A program made the position numbers and the translations under genes. A model generated the notes under the pieces. The model was not told where the DNA came from. It did no database searches and was given only the letters and a program-made list of their open reading frames with translations. Shown here in pieces: positions 12,172-23,850 of a stretch of 64,000 nucleotides of DNA. How positions within the stretch are numbered: position 1 is the first letter of the stretch; every line of letters begins with the position of its first letter. Source of the stretch: Terfezia claveryi (taxonomy: Eukaryota; Ascomycota; Pezizomycetes; Pezizales; Pezizaceae); NCBI GenBank assembly GCA_015179025.1, contig WHUX01000015.1, forward strand, positions 124,001 through 188,000. Direction: 5' to 3'.

Positions 12172-15100
12172 GTTTAATGTTTGATCTACTAGAGAGGCTG
12201 TACGTCAGGGTCGACTTTTTACTTTCTTTGCTTTTGCTTTTGCTTTTATTTAGTTTCAAAGCATCATTATCATTGCTATTGGCGGGAATTTCAAGCATTT
12301 TCTTTTACTTCTCATAAGGTTTCTCAAAACAATGTTTTTGTATAGAAACGTTTAGCTGCCGTTGGCCTGCTAGATTTCATGGTCTTTTTCCTTCCGCTTC
12401 TTCACGAGTGCATGTCCTACAACCTCGTCTGTTTTACGGATGAAAGCCTTGGGTTGAGTAGAGGCGAGAGGGCAGGTGGGTGAGCCTTAACTGTATGTTA
12501 AGTGTGTTGGTTTGGCGTGTGCATGTGCAAGTCTCACTCAATTCAAAATAGGATTTTAGCAATGTTTGATTCTGAAGAGGTTGTGTGAAGGAAAATAAAC
12601 GAGACGAAAGTACGGCCGCTGGAAGCAGTGGCAGTTGTGAACGAAACAATGTTTATTATTTGTTTACAATAACGGGGGGGGGAATGTCAGTCACGAGAGG
12701 CAGTGCTGAGACCTCACCCGTATCACATAATTACGAACATGTCTTATTAACAATGATATTTTTGCCGATCTAGACCAACTCAGCTACGAGCCGAATAAAA
12801 TGGTACTGCTTGAGCTTGGACATACCATTCTCCAACGAGGAAATTTCGGCTACTAATACAACCACCCACACACTGTTCGAGGCCTTTGGGCGCACAATTA
12901 TCATTGTGGTCTTAGGGGGGTTCTAGATCAGGGACGGGTCCCGAAGATCTTGTGAAATGTGCCTCAAGTTATAGGGTAAACCAATATGTGACTTGAGATT
13001 GAATAGGCTTTTATGTAACTCCCGAAATCAGCGGCAGTAAGGAAATCTAAAGGGAGTTTAAGCTGAAGGAGGTCAAGACCACGCTCGTAACTGGAAGTTG
13101 AATCAAAAATTTTGTGCTCCAGGCAAGACTATTCTTGCGTATTTCAGTTTTACGGTGAGACGATGAGCTCCATGCTCATTGTGCTGTTTGAAAACAGTGG
13201 GTAGCCGGCATATATGTCGGAATGAATATCATTTGATAACGGGGAGAAAATCCAGCTTTGCTTGCCTTGTGTTGCTTCCAGTTCATCCTATGTTCATCTA
13301 CCACCAATTGTAACGTACAATTATTTCCCGGATATCCTTTGCCCTGGCCCCAGGAAGGCGAACCAAATCAAATAGCAATATCAGGATATCTTCTCCCTTC
13401 TTCGGTAAGCGGATTCCTGCAGACGAGGTACAACTACCGATCCTCCTTGTCGTTCCTCGGTACATACGTCGCAGTAACCCTATGTACGCAAATTATGTAC
13501 AACGAATTTCGGTTCTATTGAGATGTTGTCAAAACAGATCTAGGTAGAGCTCCTACGAGAAATAATTGGGGGTGACAATATAAGCTTTAGGGGAATGAGA
13601 AGATCATATTGCGGTTGCATCTTGCATATCGGCAAGTCGAGATTTGTTGGAAAATATCTGGTGGGGGTCAAATGTGTAACTTGTGATCTATGAAAATCTG
13701 CACAAGATCAATGTAATTGTGGTATGAGAACATGATGGGGGCCATGTATGTATGTAAATGGGTAAACCATTGTGCTGACATTCCCAATTGCAGTCTATCT
13801 TTATCTTGAATCTCGCAATTTCCCCCCAACCTTAGATTATCATATCTATCAGTAATGGCTGGCAAAGACCCTTACACACGCATTTCGTCTAGTTACCAGT
13901 TACCACGTTAATATACCCGCATATACCTACGTATACACCCTCGAAAATTTACGAAGATTAGCAAGAAGATCGATCACGGTTCAATGCAATATTGGGACCG
14001 GATGTAGGATCTACAGTACAGCATGCAGGTGCGAGGAAGGAGGCCATGGTTAGTTTAGATGACGGTTGATGGCACGGTGCGCATACGCCGCCGGCTTAGG
14101 GACCAGTTTTCGTGAAGGAGTTGTGAGGAAAGATATGTTGGTGGCTGCAGGGCCGTGGCACGGCGACGGAGAGTGGGAGTGGTAATTTCCCAATGGGGTA
14201 GTTATGCAAAAATTTGGATTTGGTTTATATTTCAGTCGTTACTAAGCAGAGTATCATTGTCAATAATTACTTTTGGTTGGTTTCGAGTCTCGCTATGAAG
14301 CAATAGCCACGTGGCATGCATCGCGGTAGTCTCCTGAGAGAAATAATAACTGCACGAGGAAGGAATCTCATTCGTAATCCGACCCTCCAGATCTTGTGAT
14401 CCAGCTGGTCATAACCGGCGATCCCCCCCTGCGAATTGGTGTCTGGGCACGAGACAGTTTCCCAGATAGGGTCAAGTCAGCTGGAGCTCGATATATCTTG
14501 GCGACCATCCCCAACTAGGCAATATTTCTCCCAGCAATGCAGATTAGATTATATATCTGTTCCAACACAAACGTCCCACCAATTGCAACATGGAACATGC
14601 ACGGTTCTCCGGTATGTATACCTACTCTGCTCACTTACCTAGACTATACCTAGCTACTCTACTTAGTTCGTAAGATCACGGTGTCATGCATGTTGACGTC
14701 AACCCTCGTTCGCATTTATACCTACTTACGTATACTTGAACAATTGGGGAATGCCGTTTGCTGTGGTTATGCATATCAAGACGCTTTTTTATTTTGACCT
14801 TTTTCCAGGGGCCCCGAGGAGGAGGTGTCAATGGTTTGACATTGTGACATGTAACATGTAACCTGTGATAATGTATACATATATACTCCGTACACAGTAT
14901 ATATATATATGATTACGTAGCCTCGTACCGCAAATTCGCAGGTAGTGCCATGTATGTATCAGTTTGTGCTCAGACTGGTGGCTGTACATGCGCACGCAGT
15001 AATCTGGGTTTGATATCCTATTGAGGATACCGGTAGTTTGGTTTTGCGCATGGGAGAGAAGGTTTGGATCCATGGATCAGACGATATTGTGTCATGCGTA

Positions 15101-16954
15101 ACTTAACGTTTTTAAGAAAGGGGGGGGGCAAGTCATATAGTTTGAGGGTAACTAGACTTTTATAGATATACTAGGGAGTAGATGACTAAGATAAGGTTAC
15201 ATATTTCAGATGAAAAATGTGAATATTTACCCAAGCTTGCATATTAGAGTCCATGGAGGCGGCGTCCTGCCCGCATCATTACGGAATGATCCGCCCCTCG
15301 AAGTCCCAATCATTACACTCCCCCTTCCCCGTATAAATACGGGAGCAGCGGCCGAAATTCAGGTCCCCTTGCTATCAAACCCCTGAGTAACCGAGTTACG
15401 AATCAGCCCATTCTGAAACTATACATCCTAAAATTTGTGTAGCTAGAAAGGCTATTTTTGACTATCGTATACAACCCTTAAATATAGAGCGTTTTTTGGT
15501 ACTAAGGTGCCTTGGAACGTTTTGATTAGAGCACGGTCCAGTCCACTGCTCGATAAAAAAAAAATATGAACTCTTCTTATTTTCAAGTAATTGCGCGTGC
15601 AGGTAACATAAGCGCACCCAATCAGTTGCCATAGAATCTAGCTCCCATCGCATCTATGTATTATTACTATGTAGACCTAGAAGACGTTTCAGGGTAAACT
15701 TCATATTGATGTAACCCAGTTTAGAGACCAAGTTAACAGCAACTATTATCAAGTGGTTTACATTAATCATAATCAGATTCATAGCGACATATATTGCAAC
15801 GAGGTTCCTTTTTATATTCATCAATGCTTCCTCACCAGTTCAGGCCCCAAAAATTGATTTTTGTGTGTCATTCGATTGTGCTATTTTTATGCAATTTGGA
15901 TGAAATATTATTGTTTTCCAGGTATTACTCCGTTATGCCTGACTAAATCTGTGGTGGAAGGGGGGGTTTGGGAATCAGTCTTCATTCATGAGATTATTAG
16001 CAATGCCTGGCAAGATCAAGGGAACCTTTGGAATGAGTCCTACCCTCATCCGCTTATAAAGATCTGTCGCCTATACCGCAAGATCAGGAGACGCAAGGTC
16101 AAACTAATGAAGCATATGACGTACATGACATGCGCGCAGTGGTATAAGTATGGGGCGCAGCGAGACAGGGGAGATCGAACACTATGGGCGGAGCACACTT
16201 CTCTTAGAATATATTTTTGCTAACACAATCAAGTAACAAAGCTCCCCGTGTTTAGGATTCCAAAATGTATGCAAACTCCAACCTAGCATAGCATATATAG
16301 GAGGTCACAAAAGGACTTTGCATCTCTGATGTTTGTGCATCTATGATATCCTCATGACTCATGCTATTCTCTTGGTTCTTTGTCTTCTTGTGTTGTTTGT
16401 TCATGTCCCCCTTTTGTTTGTTGATGTAGAGAGAGCCTTCCTTTTCCATAAGGCAACCCGCAAAAAACTACATTATACGACCAGATCTAGCATCAGCTTG
16501 GTTAAGCATACCAAATCTTATTGCCGACATCTCTAAACATCTGGCTCATCTCATACTTCTTATCCATTTCTGATGCCAATTTCCTTCAAATCTGTTTTAG
16601 GTTTCCGATAGGCCCTTCAACATCATCATGTTGGATCTCAGTACGAAGATCTCCTAAGATAGTAACTGGCGATAGCGGTCCTAGGCAACATTGAGTATCA
16701 AGTTAGTATAACTCAACTCATTAAGGTGCCACCAATATAAAGGTTTGCCTGGCTGTTACTGAACCCTAAAATTGATTGAAGTGTCAATCTAGCCTCGAGC
16801 TCGAACCTAGCTATAGTGTTAACATTAATCCTAGCTTAGTTGGCACAAGCCTATCGTAGGAAAGCGAAGTATGTTTGGTTGTTTTGGTTGCTTGATTGCT
16901 CGTATCGTATAAGTGCAGATCGTAATTAAAGGCTCTCACTTCTAGAGAGGGTGC

Positions 16955-16966
16955 GCAACCAGACTA
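16955..16966 (-). repeat. CAACCAGACTA element end (TAGTCTGG family), without clear flanking repeat
   Basis: GCAACCAGACTA is the inverse of the recurrent TAGTCTGGTTGC end. The following nonamer TCCTCACGC finds only a poor match upstream, so its duplication is lost or absent. Confidence 0.45.
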
Positions 16967-17242
16967 TCCTCACGCCTTCTTGGGTTGAGGATAGGAGAAC
17001 CAAAATAGAAAAAAGCTATACAACTTGCAGCTGTTAAATAAACCCATGTTTTTGGAGTTGTTCTGCTCTCACTTGATTTGAAACCAGTTGTTGCACTCTC
17101 GTAATCTCTATACCTAATATCTCGGGCCTTGCTATATTGATCCTTCCAAGTTCACAATTATAGGCCTCATTATACTACCATACTGGGAATAGTTTACAAC
17201 CCCCTTTTGGACTAGTTTGTTTGTTATGTGTTGCCTTGCAAC

Positions 17243-17272
17243 TCTCTACCGAAGCTTGTGCCAACCAGACTA
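17243..17272 (-). repeat. 30-bp TAGTCTGG-family micro-insertion with perfect 9-bp duplication
   Basis: The segment 17243-17272 ends in GTGCCAACCAGACTA, the exact inverse complement of the 15-mer found at 1396, 41102 and 43927. It is flanked on both sides by CCTTGCAAC (17234-17242 and 17273-17281), identical over nine bases. This is the classic layout of an inserted element with its target-site duplication. Confidence 0.75.
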
Positions 17273-20200
17273 CCTTGCAACAGGCGATAATGAATCCGAA
17301 TACAAAGACTCAAAATACCTTTAATCTGCCCCCCACCCCCAAAACCAACACAAGCCCAGCTCTTTGACCCCGTCCTCGTTTTTATAGCCGAAAACCAATA
17401 CCGAGCTGTGAAGCTTAGAGTGGAAGGGAGGTCAAACGAAGATAATCCGGCAGATTTTGATTCAGCTGTATAAGCATCCTTTGTACCAAGCCGCGCAGCG
17501 AATAGAGTATATCCCGTTTACAATTCCCCTCGCTTTGGCCTCGAATTTCATCGCCTTTGTACTTAGCCCCCAACCTATAATCCCTGTATTGCTCGTCCAT
17601 TGGCTCTCGGAGAACAGAATCTTGAAGCTAGATAACTCCGTGCTACCGATATAGTGAACCGGGGTAACTTGCAGAGAAGTAGATCTACCCAAAGCTGGAA
17701 GGGTGTTTTACCCCCCCTACAGTTGGTAAACTACAGCCCGAGCCCTTGTCAATGACTGGAATAAGTCACTATCTGTGCAGACAGCTAATCCTGCAAATAA
17801 TGAAGTCGTTGCTGGGGAAGGGTAAATTTTGAATAGTTTCTGCGGTAGAGTGGGACTAGGAGGGAACTGCTGGTGAGGATTATCCATCCATGGCTCGTTT
17901 TATTGTTCGTTTAGATCTACCAATTTATGTGATTGTGTTGCCTAAGGATGCTACAGTAAGGGGGGTTGAAGATCAAATTTTTTGACGCCCTTGCTATGCA
18001 GCGCGCTTGATCCCGGTTTACGGTGAATATTCAATACGAATCTGTGCGCGGCTATGATCGTTCTAATCAGTCAAGCACTTTTGCCACCTGAATGTATATC
18101 AGGTATATTTAATATCATCTCATCCATAACCAACATTACTATTTGATAGCGACCTTAAATCTAGTGATTTTGTGTTAGTATAAACAAGCCAAATAATATG
18201 TGATATAGAGGGCGTTAGTTGTCGAAATAAAGTTCTTCCGCTACCAGTACGATCCTTATACCACGGTTCCAAACATCGGTTTGAGACGTGCATATGCATG
18301 TGATGCTCACACATTAGTTAAGTTCCCACGTTTTGGTGTCTACCAACCCTAATTTCCCGCATCAACGTTCCAGAATGTTGACATGTAGCAAACCCAAATC
18401 CCACTTCAGAATTCCGCATTCTTCATCAATTATATGAGGATCCCAGTCAAATACGTTGAATAGAAACGGAATTTTATGTGATAGTGCTATGTTTCACAGC
18501 AGTTCAACAGTTGTTGCGGACAAGTTGGTGTTCCCTTATACACCGTACATGCATTACCCAATAACAATTGTGACCTGCACTTGGGGGGGGGGGCTATGCA
18601 ATTCGATGGTACTGTAGACCTAGGCGTACTCTCTAGTGTTTATTAACACATTTCCATGATAAAGGACATCATCAAACTTCAAAAACAAACTGAACAAGGT
18701 GCAAATTGTGCTGAAAGATAAAGGTATATGTCACTTAACAATATTATGAAGATGGTTAAATAGGTGTCAATTGGCATGTGAGGAAGGAACAAGCGAACGG
18801 AGATATCTCGGAAATGAGTCTGATCTATTGTCAGTCGCAGAAACCTCAGAACCGAGCGGAGAACATCGATACTTACTCGAATGGTGGGACACCAGGCTGG
18901 ATAATACTCTTGATTCCAGCAGGCTTTCGTTACATAATCTTGAACTACTTAGCTATAGGGGGTTTGGGGATGATGGGGGAAATTTGTATCGCTCATTGCG
19001 GACGATACATAGGCCACAGGTAGAGGAGAATTTAGCTTCTCTCGGACAGGGGTGCTGTGGTACTGCCGATTGGACACCGCGATCGAGAGCCCCAAAGGTA
19101 ATGGTCCTTCCTCCCATTGGCCTTCAACTAGTCTACCCTTTCTCTGGCCGGCATCTCGCACTTCTGCAACCAAATGGGGGCCATGAAAGTGGGGGTTGGA
19201 GTACTTAACGCCCAACTTAGTGCACCCCTGAGCGTTGTATTATCCAATAGTGAGGTGAGCTCAAGCTACCATCTAGGTCCCATGTCAGGTCAAGGTAGCA
19301 TGGAACTAACAATCACTCTGTAAAATTATTCCTCTGAGGGTCTGTACATACGAGGGGACGGTAATGGCGTAGCCTCTGTTTGCATTGCAAAGACAGTTAG
19401 GCTGCGAGCTGTGAAACCTTGTACTATTCTGATCCAGATCGAGAACAAAGCATCAACGTCTATAGGCTGTGACACAACTAGTTTCCCTCGTCACTTGGTT
19501 GGAAGTATCAATTGATACTCAAATTGCAAAATGTAAAAGAGAAGGAATGGTGCTGATCTCCAATGAAATCACAACTCGTTTTAGGCAAGGCTACACTGAA
19601 CTTCGGCACAATATACTGGAACAATAACATGTTATCTATCTTGTATTTCTGATAATTGTCTGGGAAGCAGATCTAGACTGAGTTATGTATCAGCCCTGTG
19701 CGAGACTGATCAGGCAATCCCGGAATCCCAATTTCCCCATCCACACCTACTTTAGTTTTGCCGTCCACAGTGCGGAGATGATATCGATACACGCAGCAGC
19801 GCCAGTTTGAAAACGGTCCAGGCTACAAAAACAGCAGCAGCTCTATACCAAAATCAATCGATACTAAGTATGTTTGCCTCCAGGCCTTCTAATCCACAAA
19901 TTCTTAAAAATGCCTAGAAAATACGGTTGCAGCGATTTTCACATACAGGTCCAGTTGCGGTAGACACTAGTCGTGATAGCACATTACTAATTGGTGCTGT
20001 AGTGAATCGGAACTGGAAGCTTTACTTAGTTGTATTGTTTACGCAGCACATGACAAAGGATCCAGACTAGGCAACCAGATGATCATGGCTACTTACAACG
20101 ACTTCGTAAGTTTTGCAGTCCTCACGCTTCATCTCTTTCAGATGTGTACTCCCGAATAGTATACTCTAACCACTCTTTCCAGAAAATACTTTTCATTCAT

Positions 20201-22652
20201 ACCAATCCCTCATCCGTCATATATATATGCATCAACTCCACTTATTGGCATCCACTACCCAATATGGGAACTCTTGGCCTCCTAAACCTATTTGTCTCAG
20301 CGCCCGCAATCATACGCACTTATCCCAGGCGGTCCCGGATGATTATATGGCAAGGCAATTCGCTCCCAAAATCTAACCCCAGGCTCATTATCTGCAGGTC
20401 CAGACCGGGATGCAGCAGCTAAAACTATAGGTGTTTTTTTTTCAGGGTTCCCTGTGTGGAGGTTTGTTTAATGAAACCGATCACGACCAACCAAGCTGCA
20501 GCACTACTGGCTGTTCCCCGCGGTACGGCCTTACCGTAAGAGCTAAAACCCATTTGGGGAAGTCAGTTCGAGCGTAACGTCGTTCGTTAGTACGTTTGTA
20601 TTCATCCGGCGGACCTGCATGGCGTCGCACAACCGTGACCTCAGCGTAATCTTCGATTAACGTATTAGGATATACGACAGCATTTATACAATAATATGAT
20701 TATACGTTCAAATATACCATGAGTTCCGGGACACGCGCCTTCTATCATTGGTAGCTACATATAACAGTTCGTTTTATACTGACAATATATCACGATGCTG
20801 CAGCAGCGGCCTACATCCGCAGACATATACCAATATAACTGATGTTGACGTAGTGCATACAGAGCACTGCTTGGAAAGAATAACACTCTTCCCCACATCC
20901 TCCTCGTGCTTCGTGGAGTGAATGAATCAAGGCTAAAATAATATTAAAATTATAACCTGCCAACATGAAGCAGGCAGCAGGCAACAGGCACGCAGCGGAT
21001 AGTCTGACCCAAGGTGCATGCTATGATGTAGCTGAAGCCTGAGATGACGCCAATACATGTAGCTAGATAATGAAAGTAAGGAAGTGCGATTTGTGCAGCC
21101 AATTCTTGACCACGAAACTATCAGGTGCATAGTGGTGTCTCAATATGTACTCCAATAACATTAGTCTGTGCCTTAACAGCCCCAAAGCCACTTCGAATGC
21201 CGTTTTCTTCAAAAAGGCGTTTAGCGTAGTTAACATTTGCGATTCGATGACGGTGTACAAACGGAATTTTGAATGGGTGATCCTCGCACCCCGCTAGCAG
21301 TGCACTCCGGGCGCCTGAACGTAGCCAACCAGAATCGAAAATTAACGAAAACTAGTCGATCCCACAACTATCATGACTGCGGTGCCCCGAGTCACGCCGC
21401 CCCATTGTTTCTGGTGGTTGTGGTTCATATTAATGGTTGATAGTCCCGACTGACTGGTTCGCAATTGGAATGGCGTTTTCCGAGGGTCCGTTTCCGTACG
21501 AAGGTACACATAATCATTACCCATTTTCTCAATCAATACTGGAGTTTCCCGCACGACCGTAATACTAGATATCCCAAAGGCAAGAGCAGCAGGCAACCAT
21601 GGGCTAATGGTACCCTTCTGGGCCGTGAATGATTGGCCTCATGGGGTTTGGTCGTCTAGTGAAAGTAATGCGAGCGCAATTGTTTAAAATTGAGTATAAT
21701 CCGCCTTAGTTCGGGCCCGACTATATTAACACTGGCTCTTGTCGCCTCCCTCTATCTTCTGGGATCCAAGGGCAATAGAACAGCACTCTATCCAACGTGT
21801 GATAAGCAGGGGAATATTTTCGTTCATGAAAGGTCTGTCAAAGCAAACCGGAACCCATTGGTCGATCTAGACGGTTGTCTCTTTTTCCTTTCCTCTTCAC
21901 GTATCAACATGTTCATGTGTATGACGTTTCAAGCTTCAGATTAGCTGACTTAATCCAATGATGTTAGACAGATCATTCGAGTTTAAGTAGCAAATCACAG
22001 TGCTACATCGTACCATAAGCGCCAACACGAGCGCAGCAAATCCTACCTCTAGTTGCGTCTGTGTGTTGAAGGTAAAAGAGAAAAGGTCGTAGTTCTTTCC
22101 TTCATCATTGTTGTCTGTCTTCCCACATTTTTCGTACCTTGCCTGGTTCCCCTTCATCGGATTATCTGCCTAGGGCAGGCACAATTAGGCTTCACGCCTA
22201 AAAGTATTGCAACCCCCGCTCTCTGTGGATCAGCCCAGTATTTTACTCTCCATGCCAACTTCATCTGGCCGAATGAACCCTGGCTCTAACTCGGTATCGT
22301 ATGTGGTTCACATTACATTTGGCTTTGCGGCGAATAACAAACCGGGGTTGAACCAATCCACTGGATTTCCGCTCCTCGAATTCCAGGGGTCCTCTTGTTT
22401 GCAAAAGTTTCTTTTAAATGAGAAACAATAGCGACCCTCACCAGGAGGCCCAGCACGTCCATCACCCACAATACGACGTATTTAGTTGCGACGTTAGAGA
22501 TTGGATAACCAACATCCGTGCCCTTGTTATGGACAAATTACGATCAAAGTACGATTTGTTGATTTACAACTTCTATCGACAACTCTCTCGCGATGCAAGC
22601 TGTGTGCCTCTTTGCTGTTGACTTATATTCCGTCGACGCTTCCAGGTTCCAA

Positions 22653-22660
22653 TATAAATA
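22653..22660 (+). promoter_or_regulatory. TATA-like box upstream of the velvet gene
   Basis: TATAAATA lies 194 bases before the chosen ATG at 22854. The distance fits a transcription start about 30 bases downstream and a 5' leader of about 160 nt. No start site is shown by the sequence itself. Confidence 0.4.
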
Positions 22661-22853
22661 AGGACTGCTGGAGACGGGGTGGCCCTGTTGGATGACACTG
22701 AACCTTGCTATACGAGCGTGGCAGTTGATATATTCGAAGCGAAGTGCTTTATTTTCTGCGTTATTATTAACAATTTGACGTCATTGTGTTTGGTTTCGTC
22801 CACAAGGGCAGGTTGCGCTGACAGCGTTATTCCGAACAGAGTAGAGACGTCTT

Positions 22854-23850
22854 ATGCGAAGAGGCCGGCGACCACGACAGAACGTAGGCAACATCAGATC
22901 GGTTCGAGCTCGTCAAGGAAGGCAACAATCAGAAGCAAGAGCAAACCGCCATAGCCTGTCTGATTTAGTATCAGACGCAACACCCCTTCGTCGATCACAA
23001 CGCCTAAGTGGCATATCTTTGGAATCTAGCCTCGTAGAGGAAGCAGAGGCAACTAGGACCCGCTTACGTATCAGTAGTCGACAGTCGAGAATCCCAGAGG
23101 AAAATTCAGAGTATAGGGAAGAATCGAACATAGGGGGACGGAATAACTCATCACACTCTCCTCCCACCGAACCGAACAGCATGCATAACATTAATGGAAT
23201 CACGAGTGGCCCAGATCGATTATATGCACTGGAGCTCGCATATCATCTTCCTCAAAGGACGCAGATCAATACCCCGATCAACCCCTCCCCTGCAGTCCAG
23301 CTACATATTCGCAATCCCACAACAGGTTACGAAATAAGTGGACAGGATGAACTGGGTTATCTTTTTGTCACCGTTAGCCTTTGTCGAGAAGATGGGGAAG
23401 GACTATTGCCGCAAAACCATGAGACCCAGGGAACAGCAGCATCATTAGAGCCAATAAACGAGGGCACCCAGTCATCTGACGTATCAGAACCCAGCGACGG
23501 TGGAGCCAATATTCCACTAGGCCGGCAAGTCGGGAGTTTTGCACACTTTCCCAACTTCAGAATAATCAGGCCCGGAAACTACAGGCTCAAGTTTATGCTT
23601 GTCAAAGTAGAGCAGCCGGAATCTGTTCCTCCGGGGAGCCGTGGGTCTGATAGGGGAGGTTCAAGAGTACTGACCACATATGTCTCACCGGATGTAATTG
23701 TCGCTCAAGAGGACCCAGTTTCCCCATTTTACGGTTAGTGAACTGCATGCCAATATCATCCAATGTACTAACCATGGTGTAGATAATTCGGCCATACAAT
23801 TCATCGACCATGTGCGTGCCAGTGGGTCTAATATGCCGACACCACGGTAA
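22854..23850 (+). CDS. Small divergent velvet-domain regulator
   Basis: Two exons, 22854-23733 and 23783-23850, give 315 aa. The intron has GTTAGT, an ACTAAC branch site and GTGTAG. Residues 1-85 are Arg-rich and disordered and could bind nucleic acid or act as a nuclear signal. A velvet-like fold spans about residues 123-310: YALELAYHLPQR, then PAVQLHIRNPTTG, LGYLFVTVSL, GSFAHFPNFRIIRPGNYRLKF and a final strand after TYVSPDVIVA. The family pattern of a Pro-rich loop, an FxxPxL-like strand and a 'PGxYRLKF' core is clear. Velvet proteins of filamentous fungi (VeA, VelB, VosA, VelC) are NF-kB-like DNA-binding regulators that couple development to secondary metabolism. The sequence does not match any of the four closely enough for me to name it. 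Exon 2 supplies the last 22 residues, which fit the end of the velvet fold. Confidence 0.75.

Larger units (their letters stand above)
12172..22652. other. Long gene-poor spacer (about 10.5 kb)
   Basis: No open frame here carries a recognisable domain, splice-consistent exon chain or family motif. The longest frames, such as 18771-19208 and 15861-16223, look random. The region holds homopolymer G tracts near 12665, 15120 and 18584, an AT-rich TA run near 14880-14930, TAGTCTGG-family remnants near 16955 and 17243, and an isolated palindromic TATA-like site near 15329. Decayed mobile DNA is likely but not identifiable by eye. Confidence 0.6.

Noticed and set aside
16420..16490. Copia reverse-transcriptase-like string (FVDVERAF, HKATRKK)
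   Set aside because: The resemblance to a copia core motif is limited to a few residues, and no further polymerase motif follows in any frame.
18771..19208. Plus-strand open frame of 145 codons
   Set aside because: There is no domain, signal peptide or splice-linked partner, and a second overlapping frame on the same strand and one on the other are equally open.
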